This document shows positions 35,501 to 48,013 of a DNA stretch of 64,000 nucleotides, piece after piece. This DNA is from Thysanoteuthis rhombus (taxonomy: Eukaryota > Mollusca > Cephalopoda > Oegopsida > Thysanoteuthidae). Within the stretch, counting starts at the first letter, position 1, and each line of letters begins with the position of its first letter. The translations under genes were made by a program, and so were the position numbers. The notes beneath the pieces are model-generated. The model searched no databases. It worked only from the letters and a program-made list of their open reading frames with translations, and had not been told where the DNA came from. The stretch lies in NCBI GenBank assembly GCA_963457665.1, contig OY735233.1, positions 44,335,392-44,399,391 on the forward strand, read 5' to 3'.

Positions 35501-38500
35501 TATATAGCTACGATGCAGGAGAGGTAACAGTAAAAAAAAAAAATTCTTTTAATTCTCGGATCCGCCCCCAAATTTAATCAATTCTTCCTTAAACCGTGGC
35601 CGACTCTTCCACAAAAGGTCATTGAAATTCATGGAGAACTTTTGGAGATATTGTGTGGACAACCAAACATGAGTGAATACATATACCTCTTCCGACTTCA
35701 TTGGCAGAGGTTGTCAATACAATAGCAACTAAACATGGAAGCTAAAAAAGGGGGTTTTCTGAGCTGCAGCACATTAATGGGGGAAGAAGATTTCTATGGC
35801 AAAAGGTATTTTAGCTGTGGTGCTGTTTTGCAACTAACGACAAAGGGAGAAACAGATTACAGCAGCGGACACGACACAACACATTCTTCAACACTTCATT
35901 ACATTAATTTCGGTTCCAATCAATTTTAGACGTGTAGATATTCGTGTGTAATAGAAATGATGGTATCTTAGTTGTCAACACTCATAGAATTTCCAAAGGT
36001 TATATATCATTGAAAATAAATTTGAAGCCTTGACAAGGAGATAGTTCTCATGAATGAAATCCTAAAAGCCTTACATCTACGTCCTTTCCCTCCCTACCCT
36101 TTCCCTGACACAGACACACGGATGGACATATAGTATTCAGGATGGGGGAGGGGGTGCAACACAACAGGGTTTGGCACAGTGCTTTACAGGGTTGTAACAT
36201 TTGGTCAGAAGGGGAGACAATCTGAGTTTTATTTCAAACACTCACCCAACCCAGGCATTGGAATAGAGTCTGGAAGCAGAAATTCAATACCAGCCACTTG
36301 AGGAGGACCCACTTCAAGATTCCAGTCTTTTGAAACAGTCCTGCCACCAGACTCGCTCAAACTTTAAATTCCACGTTATTCCAATGCCGGGTTAGGTAAG
36401 TCTACAAGATAAAGCTTGGATTATCTCCCCTTTCGACTAAATCTGGTGACCCTGGTGTTTAACTAGCTTTCAACTAATGAGCACCTAAGAACTAAACAAT
36501 CTTTTTCTTTCAGAGCAGATTTAAAACATTAAGGGTCAGAAAAAGAAGTTCAACTGAATGGGTCAATTGGCTGCGGCTGACATAGCTGTAAAAGATCTGA
36601 AATTGTGATGAATGACTAAGAGACACGTGCAGGGCTTTTGTAAGAAGCTAATTTTGAGCGGCTATTCAGTAGAGCCAGAAATGGTTCAGAGATACCTTCA
36701 TGCCTGGATGAGTCTTCCCTGACGACAACCTGGAAAGTTCCCAAAGACAGTCTTCAACAAAATTATACATAGCAGCTTCCAGAAAAAAAACGGAATAAAA
36801 AGAAAAAAAAAAAGGTCAAGATTTGATTTAGTTATACACGCATACAGATACTACTATCGATTGGGGTTTTTGTTGAAAAGGAATCTTTATATTTCAATTT
36901 TCTGCGTGCTTTCAAACAATAAGACCTCTTTGCTTCTTCCAGAAACTTGTCAGGGTCAAGTCAATAAGCATTACAATTACATTGAATAGAATCCAACCCA
37001 ACAAGAAAATTTTAAAAGTTATTTTTTACAAACAAAAATAAATTTCAAAGGGAAATGAAGGTCTTATTGATTGAAAGCAAATAAAACTTTTTTTCTACAA
37101 AAATAGTGATGTAAACTAAATCAAATCTAGACCAAAGAAAAAAAAAAAAAAAAAGCTATGATCGAATGAAAGAATATTGATTAGGATGAAAAGATTTTCT
37201 TATAAAATCATTTTTGTCAATAATTCAACAACAATCAACTTAGTAAAGCAAACGGCAAATTGAAAGCAAGCAACACAAAACTCAAAAACATGCACAAAAA
37301 ATACATCCAAATTTTCTCTAACGGCAAAAATCAAAGTAAGATTTGTTCTTTCATCTTTAACATTATTTATGGAATCTCTCAATCCACACGAAACAGACTT
37401 CAATGTTCTGAACGCAAAAACAATAGATATGCAATTTCAAATGATGTGTATATTGTCAATACCTTTCAGTGAATACATTTGGTGTGTGTGTGTGTGTATC
37501 TCTCTTTATATATATACATATACTAAAGTACAAATGAGTAATTCAATATCCAATGTATGATATGTTTGCTACATTAAGTGTTCTCTACATTCAACATTCA
37601 AATATGGTGAAATAATGGATTCACTACACAAACACATTAATATTTCTGCCCCTTTTGGGTTTCTTACCAGAAACATAAATGTGTTAGTGTAGCAAATCAA
37701 TCTCACCATGCATATATATATGTATGTGTGTGTGTGCATTTGTATATAATACATACATACACACACACACAGCTACACCTTGATTAGTACTGTTAATTCT
37801 TTCCAAAATTTTCTGTTCGGATACAAACTACCCTGTTCAAGAACTTAATCATAATCTAATGTTTTGTTTTTTTCCACAGACCTGCCAAGTCTCCCGCATT
37901 TTACGTAGTTCTCCCTAAATATTCTTTGTGTCCCACTCTGCAACATAATTTTTGTTGAAACCTGTTTTTTCCTACATTTTTGTTTTGAGGAAAACATAAT
38001 CAAAGGAATATCATATACTTGGTATTTATGTTTTTCTTGAACGAAAGTATCGGATATTCAAATTCTTTTCTCTTGATTTATATGTTGTGCTGAAAAGAAT
38101 TATCTTATCAAGAAAGAGTGAGAAAGTCCTGAAGTTTTTTTATTTCCAATTTGATTTATGCGGACCCTAAAAAAAATCAGGGTTGTGAGGCGTATCTTTC
38201 GTATTATAACTTGGTGCTGAAAATGCTATTTCCAAGTGTTTACAAGGGCAAAAATTGAAACACCCTGGGGGCAGGTATACAGCACTCCTAGGCCACACCC
38301 CACCAGCTGATTTAATCACACATTTTGTAAGCGCAAATGATATCTCCCATTTTTAACTCAAATGACCTCGGCAGGTCTGTTTCAGGACATACTTAGTCAT
38401 ATTAATTAGGACAACAATACTCTAACCATACTACATAAAACCCACACAATTCAAGGTATTCCTGTATACAAAGATAGAGAGGGCACAGTTCATTATAATC

Positions 38501-38732
38501 ATGGATAATATTATCAAACAGTTATAACTATCAAAATCAGTTTCAAATACTTTATTTAGAATGAATAAAAAAATTTTATACTAATTTTCCCCCAATAGAA
38601 AGTTGTTAACAACAATGATTTCATAACAATGAATGTAAATTATTTTACTTTCTATATCCTTTTGGTTAATGTTATCTTAAAGACCCTGTCTATAAGTGAT
38701 CATCATAAGTAGTTTCCTCTGTGCATGTGTGA

Positions 38733-38822
<90 letters not shown>

Positions 38823-39231
38823 AGAGTGGTTCCAAAACACAATAAGCACAATTTGGAAAATAAATGTGTTCAATCAATTTAAAGATCAATTTCTGGATCT
38901 GAATGTTCTTATCTTTTTACAACTTTTTCATACAGATGTTACTTATAAGGTTTTGATAAGATGAAAAGTTCAAGACAAGAATTTGATTTTCAATTTCAAT
39001 TTCATCTTTCAAATGATGCTTCTCATATTTTGGAATCAAACTCTTCATAATATTATAAGCCAAAAGTTCATGGAATTAAAGTAATAAATCTGTTGATCTG
39101 TCAAGTTATCCAACATTCCCTGTGTCTTTGAAATCACTCCACCATAAAGAATCTCACTTTCTATCAATTTTTTCTTTCTTCATACCGTTAGTTTCCTGAA
39201 ATTTATGGTTGTACTTATTGTGTGCATGTGT

Positions 39232-39278
<47 letters not shown>

Positions 39279-42200
39279 CATATGAGTCTGAGAACAAACA
39301 CCAATGTTTACATACAGTTTAAAATTGTCTTTTTTGTTGACAAATTGAAATATTTTAATCATCAAAAAGATTATGAGAAAATAACACAAAGAGAATTCAC
39401 AAATAATGAACTAATGTAAAATCATTCAAAATATGTATGAAAAAGACACCCCACCCTTGCCCTCAGAAATTGGGTTTGAATTTGACAAAAATGAAATAGA
39501 AACAATTGGTTAACACATACAAAATGAGCAAATTACAAGAACATTGTTCTTACAAGGGTATTTTTTCTTCTTCAATTTTGACTTTGAGATTTATTTTGTT
39601 GAATGAGAATGATTTTATATATCGAATCACTGCAGCCCCACAAATTGCCTGACCAACCAGCTGAGAGAGCCACAGATTCTTCTCTCTTGGTTCACTGTGA
39701 CTGTGTGTGTGGGTATGTCTCCACATGCTCCGGGGTCATATTTTAGGGGCTACAACCTTGAAAATTTGCACAAGTCTACCATAAGGCACCCTCTAAAAAC
39801 ATTTTTTCTTCTCAAAAGTGCTTTTTGGGATCTCTACGATCGTTTTTGGACCAACATTGTTTACATTTTGTGTTATTTAATTTCAGATAAACGATCAATT
39901 TTTCTTAGCTAATTTTGGGGGTACTTTTGCAGGCTACGGTGATTCATTCAAGTTTAGATTAGATTGTTTGGAAATTAATACCCTCTGTCATCTTTCTTTC
40001 GTTAAAACCAATATTTTTAATTTTGCCAAAAACAGATCGTATTTATGAAAAAATGGGTCTTTATGATAAAATTCAGATGAGATTTAGGGTCACTATCCAA
40101 AAATGTTAAAAAAAACCACCTGGTCAAAAACATGATTACATCTTACGTATACTTTATTATAATCTCATAATTCTATTTCTACACTACTGTATGCAACCAA
40201 AGGTGTGAAAGGGCTCCTTCCTTTTTATGTGTGTTCGTGATTTATTTTTTGATAGAATTTTTTTCACACAACTTCAAATTTTGATGCTAGAGTCTTTTAA
40301 TTACTGTATGTGAAGTGAGTCATTTTTTAATTTTTATAATAAAATGGCTTTGTAAGTCACATCTATATCTACATCTATATAACGGACTTTCAGCATGAAC
40401 AAACAATTATTGACTCCATTAAAACGACAATTCACGGTACTTTGTATAATGACAATTAGAAGCCTGGTTATTCTTACGTAAATCAATGGCAGTCTCCCCA
40501 CCAATTTTGCAAGTAGTCAGGTGCACATTTTGCAAAATCTAAATTTCATAAATAACTCTCTATGTATAAATTTAAGGTAATATAACATAGTAACATACCT
40601 TACACATAATACCCAACGATTTTATAATTTATCAAACATTATGGCTTTGTTAACATTTTGTTATTATGCATTTCAACAGTAGATTCCTGCATTATGAATG
40701 CATGATATAATAGAACTAGAATATACCCATCCAAAATGACGGGGTTATTTGTGCATGGATCAGCACTTGGATCATAAAGCTATTTTATTATGTAATTTAT
40801 TTTTGAAAATTCAAGTATCCTAATTTCAAGTCTCAACTCCAGATGTTTTGATGTGTGAGCTGACAAAGTCTTTAGAATTTCTATGATGTAATTTTTATTG
40901 TTATGTCATAATAGAAAGGTGAATTAATCAATGAAATCATCACATTAGGAATAGTCCATTTTTCCCTCGATTCAGTGTTATATTTTAGACATGAATAAGA
41001 TTATGGCGAGTCCACTATCAACATTAAGTTATATCAGATCCACGAGCGCAAACAAACAGAGAAGAAATTTGTATATATTCTTATTATATTGTTTATATGA
41101 TGATGCACATAATAACTTTTTGTCATTTGCTCTCTCCAGATTTCCTAGCCTGTGAGTACTAGCGACAGTATTTTGCAGCAGCCCACAAGATTTTTAAAAG
41201 AAAAAAATTATTGATAAATTTGCAAATATTAAAATCTGTGAAATTGAAACCCTAGAAATTGGAGATCCAACTGCACTTCCATTTTCTAAAACCTCTCTAG
41301 GATTATTCACTTTCCTTAAAATTTATTAGAATATCTATCTAGAATATGAGGTCAAGAAAAAAAATTCAAAACAACGAGAAGATAAAATACATACATGATC
41401 CACCAGTCGTACATTATAATCTTGAATATAAGAATTACAATCAGCATTTTTATCTACAGAGAAAATATGAGACTCGAATGCGACCAAGAATGGTGCACTG
41501 GTCAAAACTACCATAGAACATTTGTTCAACATGTCAACATCTATGAGGGTCATCGAGTGAAAAGCATCCTTTCATTTTCCCCTCGGCATTAGGGAAATAT
41601 TGTGAACAAGATTCATGAACTGGCGAGAGATCGGACTGAACCGGAAACAGTGAACATGTCAAGCATTTCTAAACAGTAACAACACAGAAGCCTGTTTCAG
41701 AAGTACAACATGCAAGAATACAAAGATAAACGTGATAGCAATTACTTACTGAGTGATGATTAAATACAGGTTTTCCTTGAATTTCGTATACTCGGGTTCT
41801 TCAAAAGGCTATAAGGATGAAAACAGAATGAAGAAAATGAATACAGGTCAAGTTAGTCACTTGATAGAAAACCATCACAAGACGCATGCCATGTTGGGAG
41901 TGATCAATTGAAAAATTGGAAAAAAATAGGTGATCAATGTATGTTACTTTACACCCCTTCTGTTAGACAGTGATCACTAAAAAGGTCCAAGCTTTCAAAA
42001 AACAACTATGAATGCTGTCAGACACAAAGGGACCATTTTAGCACGTACTTACATTGTAAATTGTTCCATGCCACTAAGAACCAATTATGGGAGAGAAAAA
42101 AAAGAAAAAGTTTTTTCTAGAAGTACTAAGAGCGAATGTTCAAATTTTCTGCCTCTAAGCACCATTGATATAGTCAGTATTCACGATACATACATAGATA

Positions 42201-45200
42201 GCCAGCCAGACCCACTTAAAAACTGATGGAACCTATGTTGATAATTTTAGTGCAATTTTTGGTTCATGGTAATGAGATACTATTGAGTTGTGTAAAAGCT
42301 TTCTAAATTTAAATGTAAATCAGGAAGAGAGACCAGGAATATAAATATATCTGGTCTCTCTTCATGTTTTACATTCATTTGTCTCATGCCTTCATTGATT
42401 ATTAGAGGTGCAGGTGGCCTAACAGTTAATGGCAGAGAGAATGGAATCAGTAAATTGAGTTTAACTCTTGAATCCATTAACCACTTTAAATGGCTTGTTA
42501 TTGACAATGGAGCTCTTCAATGAATCGCAAATAATACAGCGGAACTCTTCTGTGAATTGAATTTTTTCAAGATAAAAAAAAAATTCACCAAATGGCCAAA
42601 GGGAGATGATTCTAACCAGATTATTTCCCTTGAAACTGATATCCTCTCTTCTTAGTATGAATTTGAGAGTTAAAGTCTGGCTGGGACAGTCTGCATTTAA
42701 TTTGCACTAATGCCCTTGGGAAAGGAATGAATGCTTATGTTTACCCATCAGTCAATGTATACAACATGGTTTGCCCATGTATGCTTTGGTTTGACACACA
42801 TAATCCCTGGTCTCATTATTTAATAGCCACACCCCATGCAAGATTATAAAAAAATATTGTTTCTATATTCTTCCGATTCCTTACCTGTGGAGTGTGCCTT
42901 GCATTCTCATAGAGAAGGACAACATTACGAATGAGTTCGAGGGGCACTTTGGTCAGAATCCCACTTGTATGCAGCCGATACAAATATTGCCGTACTGTTT
43001 CAGTAGGAAGTCTTTCTCCACAGTCTGCGTCATGTTTGACAATTTCCTCCTCTGCAAAAGTTTAAAAAAAACAACTTTTGTATCTTCTGAAAAGTGGAAT
43101 TGGCAACTAAATTCATTTTTTTTTTTTTTACATTGAATGCATACAAACCTATCTTTCAACTCTTAAATTCATAGAATGTTTGTAACCGCTGTGGAACTCT
43201 TCAATGAAAAGGATTTTAAAAATGGAACTCTTTTATGAATAGAATTAAAGGGAAAAAAATGAGCAAAAGGTATAATTTTGATCAGAAGTTAGTCCACTAG
43301 AATAACTTTCTGATAGTGCAAAAATGAATTTAAGAGTCAATTGAACTGTAGCCACAAAAGGTAGTGAAAGGTTTTATCCCTTTTTATACATGGATTTGTC
43401 TGTGTATTTCAGTGCTCCTAACCCTAACATTTGTGGTAGACTTGGAAATTGGCATCAGTACTCCACCAAACCCCTCCAAAGAATACTTTTTTTTTTCTTT
43501 ATTTTTGGAAAAAAGGTTTTTGGGCCTCATTTTAACAGGTTTATTTATAACATCTAGATTCTCCAGAATCTAGATGTTTTTTCACAATATTTTTCATGTT
43601 TTCCAATGGAAAACACCAGTGAATTCATTTGGACCATATTTATTATTTGCTGGAATTTTTTACATGACTTCAAATTATTGACTGTGATGTCGAGATTGTG
43701 TCATCTTGTCTCATATTTCTGAAGGAGTATTATAAAAGGTATGGTTATGTTATTAAGATTTAAGGTACATTTAAAAGGTTTATTCAAACAACAGAATTTC
43801 ATTTTGTTTATCGCTATTTGAGAACATTCATAAAATAAACCCAAGTATTTTTGTCAGGTTCTTAGATATTTCTGTCCATAATAAAACGAAGTTTAAAATC
43901 ATCTTTCGAAAATCAGTTATAATCAGAGAGTCTTGAAGAGTGTAATTCAATGAGATTTACAAGTTGTCTCCCTTGAATAACGGGATTGAATCACTTCTTT
44001 CCCATTCAAGTATCCGCAAAGCCAACATGACAGACATTATGAAGTAAGAGTGTCCAACAAAGATTTTGACCATACAAAAGCCCCCCCCCCCTACTTCCTG
44101 GCACCTACTACAGATTTCGGACACCAATTATGCCAACAGGGACCAAAAGTTGACTCCAAAATTAGACAGGAAAGCACACATTTCAAGCAATTGCCAAGAC
44201 AGTCAAAAATACACCCATTCATCACCCGAAGACAGCCATTAGGGTACAACAGTCGAAATATTGTGTTAAAGAAATGAAGCAAGATGAGGACAACAAATAT
44301 AACAAAACTCTACATAAGTACACTCCATTTTTTGAAAGCTGGCTAAATGCCATTTTTTCATTTTACGAAAATAGATGTAAAAAAAATTTAAAAAATAGCG
44401 TCTGTGTTCTAGAAGCAGCATTGGTACAAAAAGCTGGTGTTACCAACGTTTTTTAGGGTCAGAGGAATGTTCAAAATTTTTCCCCACGTAAATTAATGGT
44501 AATTGCTGCTTCTCTTAAGGTCATTCAAGCTTATGAAAAGTTTTTAGAATAACCCTCTACTTTCGGAGAGTGTGGGGGGACCTATACATGCAAACATTCC
44601 TTTTAATTACTGTCATTTTGTTTTACATTCCTGAAAGAATTCAACAAGGAAATACTAATATTTTTTAGATTTAAAATATTTGAAACATGCAAAGAAGAGA
44701 ACAGCAGGTTTATAGATTTGGATATATTATCTGTGTTTTAGGAAAAAACTGAGTCTCGAGAAGAATGAAAACATTATTTCCATTATTATTAATTTCATAC
44801 TAGAATTTCTTTATTCTAAATTGATTACCGCTAATCACAATAGCATTAGTTGGAGGTCCAGGAAGTTCTCTGTAAAAAGGACGATGTTGTCTGAAAATCT
44901 GAGGTCCAGGAGTCTGAGACATCATAGAGACCATTAGGAAACTCAAATGGCAATGGGCTAGTCATGTGGCAAGAATGGCAGACAATTGATGGACAATACG
45001 AATAATACTATCCACCCCCCTCCGAGATCAAATGCAGAACCTAGGCTGGCAGAATATGAAATAGCGGAATGAACTGGACAAGTTTAGAAAATATTGGCTC
45101 CACAATGCCCACAATAGAAAGGTATGACAAATCCTGGATAAGATCTCTGTCCAACTACGGACGATAAAAGATGCTGACCCTCAACAGACTGGTTTAATCT

Positions 45201-47977
45201 CTGCAAGTGGGTTTTGGTTATTCATGTGTTCTGACATTTATATATATCTATTTGGACTTTGCCCAGCCGTTACCATTCATAGTAGAAACTTGAAATTTTG
45301 TACACACACACACACACTCACACACACACATACACACACACACACGCGTACGTAAGGTAAATGTTTTGTCTTTTTTTGAGTTTTGAAAATTCCCAACCAA
45401 GATAGATTTTTATTGGAAGGTTCAATATGATGAAAGCTTATGACAAATTGATCCCTTATCTTGTGTTTGGGGTTTTTCTTTTGTTTTGGTTTTTTTTTTT
45501 TCAATCATAAATCTATGATTCAAATTATTCTGGTACCATTTTCATCAAGGAAACTCACCACCACCACCACCACTGCTCAATTTGCAAGGGTGAAAAGCAG
45601 CAGATACAGATGGCAGTGATTCATGATTTCCCTTGGAATCCTAATTCTAGTTGTTTTTCATTGCAACTGACAGTCTGATAGTTGCGATAAAGAACAACTG
45701 AAATTAATACAAAAGAAATACTAGTAAAAACTTGACTATATAGTTAACAATGCTTTATCTGATGAGGAATAGAATCAAGATAATATTGCTTTGACCATTT
45801 ACTTTGTCTTCAAATAACCAGAGCAGCTCAAAAAAAAAAAAGCAGAAAAAAAAAGGAATCCGAATTCAACTCACCAAGAACAGAGAAATGATCACAAGCT
45901 TTCATTCGATACTTCTGATTATTATTGATATCTGAAAAAGAAGAAAAAAACTCTATTCAAAGACCCTAAAACATTTGCAAAGGGTGAACTAGAGTGAGCT
46001 GAGTAGGGTAGTAAACACTGTATCAGATTGTGACACTTGAAATGTTGTCTTTTCGATAGAGTATAATGCTAAAAGTCAAACTTGCTCTGGTGGGGAGGTA
46101 GAGGAATTTTGTACACCTGAAGAAGGCCATAGAATGTATCAGCCAAATCATTGAGTGAATAAGAATGAGTTTAAGAGTCTAAAAAGCTCTTAACGACAAT
46201 TCTCAAAATTATAGACAATGTGTTATGGTAACAAATCACCATAGCCTCACATGATTCAAGTAGATAACAGATTCTTCTTCCTCTCAGCATTAGTGCATCT
46301 CCAGGCTCCCCTGATTTTTGGAGCTACAATCTAGAAAATTCCCACAAGTATACCACTAGGCACCATCTAATGTTTTTTGTTCTTTCAAAAACATGCTCTT
46401 TTTGGGTTGCTATACTTATTTTGGACTTTTTTCTTTTTTTTTAGATAAAAAACACACGTGTGGGCTATGGTGATTCATTTATGTCAGGTGCAGATATTTG
46501 AATTTGCTCTCAATTGATGATCTCGTCACAAGATTATAAATCTGCAGCTTTTATGACCTAAATGTAAGACAAAAAACCTTTCATGTTAATCGTTGAATCA
46601 AACATTAAAATGTCCTTGTCATCTTACCTGAAATATGAAGTGAGAAACGACAAAGAAATGATTGGCTATTGTTACTATCACAGAGAGGAAAATTTGGCCC
46701 AGTCACTACTTTAATAAAACAAGTTTAAAAGACTAAATAGAAATGCTCAGGGTGGGGTGGGGGTATGATAATAATTACCTGCAATATCAGCTTCATTCTC
46801 TGATTCTGATAAAGGTTTTTGAAGCAAAGTTGGTTCATACTTAATATTTCTCACATGACGCAGACGTCGTTGGATTTCCTTCTGAAGTCTCTGAAAAAAT
46901 AACAAGCAAACATTATGAAGATACAAAAGATTTGAAAAAAGAACAACTTTGATTTAAGCACAGCAAAAAATTAGCAAAGGCAGACATTTGGCAAGTTTTA
47001 ATAGTTTTTTTTTAATAAAATGACTAAAAAAAACATACAATTATTTCATGCAAGTAGAACCCCACGAGACACGAAGGATGGGCACTGTGAATATGAAGTC
47101 ACATAGTACACAAGCTGGATCAATGGTGTCTTAGTAACCCTGCAGGAGAGCGTTTAAAAAATGCACAATAAGCCCAAAGTAATACTCTTGTAAACCATGT
47201 GTCCTATAGTCCACTGAATATGGTATATTAATAGAAAATATTTCCTCATTTCTTTATAATTAATTTTTCTCCAACTGAGAGAGTTTGTGTTCCCTTTGTG
47301 TTCATGCTCTTAGGAAGGCATGAATCCATCACTCACCCCCTCCACCAACAGCTATGGGTAGATAATAGGGCATACTGGGCTCTATAGCCATAGTTGGCAC
47401 TTGGCAATCAGTCAAGGAGACAGACAACTGATTCTAACCCAGCCTGAAGAGAGATGAGCCCTCTTAGGCTATTTCGCCCTTGACACACCCGTGATGAAAT
47501 ATTCTGTGATGTCCGAATGACCCCACACTGGGTTATAAGATATTTTTTTAATGAAATTTAAAAGAGAACAGAAACAATTTCCTCATTTGTTTGGTCAATT
47601 TTGACAGCACTTAGACGGCTGATTTTACAAGCACATGAGAGTACTGATATACATACTTTTGGTATTCCAGTTCCAATGGCTACATGTGGTCTGCGAGCAG
47701 ATCTGATAGTGAGACGAGAAATTTGTCTCTTAGTGATGATAAAAAACATGACAAATACCTGCAAAAAACAAAATGAGTTTTACTTTTCTAAAAAGAAAAA
47801 ACATTACTATACACAAAATTCTTTTGAAATTTCTGGTTAGATTGAACAAAACAGCTACAGAATCTTTTCATAAGCCAACTAAAGTTTATAGGGATGGATG
47901 CACGTCACGAACAAGTGTGCTAAAGTGGTATAATAGATTTTGAGAAAGTCTCGACTGAAGATGCGTACTGCAACTTT

Positions 47978-48013
<36 letters not shown>

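Larger units (their letters stand above)
29549..41749. other. C1orf43 intron 6 (12.2 kb), repeat-rich
   Basis: The longest intron of the gene. It contains a hAT element with target duplication (31310-31556), four foldback family B copies (32880-36454), family E and G repeats, a reversed family D copy, a second hAT-like element (37877-38379), TA and TG microsatellites, a SINE-like copy (39620-39950) and one family F copy. No exon in it fits both flanking phases. Confidence 0.65.

Noticed and set aside
41335..41592. Minus-strand open frame of 72 codons with a donor-like GTATGT and an acceptor-like CTCATAG, looking like an extra C1orf43 exon
   Set aside because: Its phase does not fit exon 6 (two leftover bases) or the terminal exon, while exon 6 joins directly to 29548 in phase. 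It does not resemble C1orf43. It could be an alternative exon but is unsupported.
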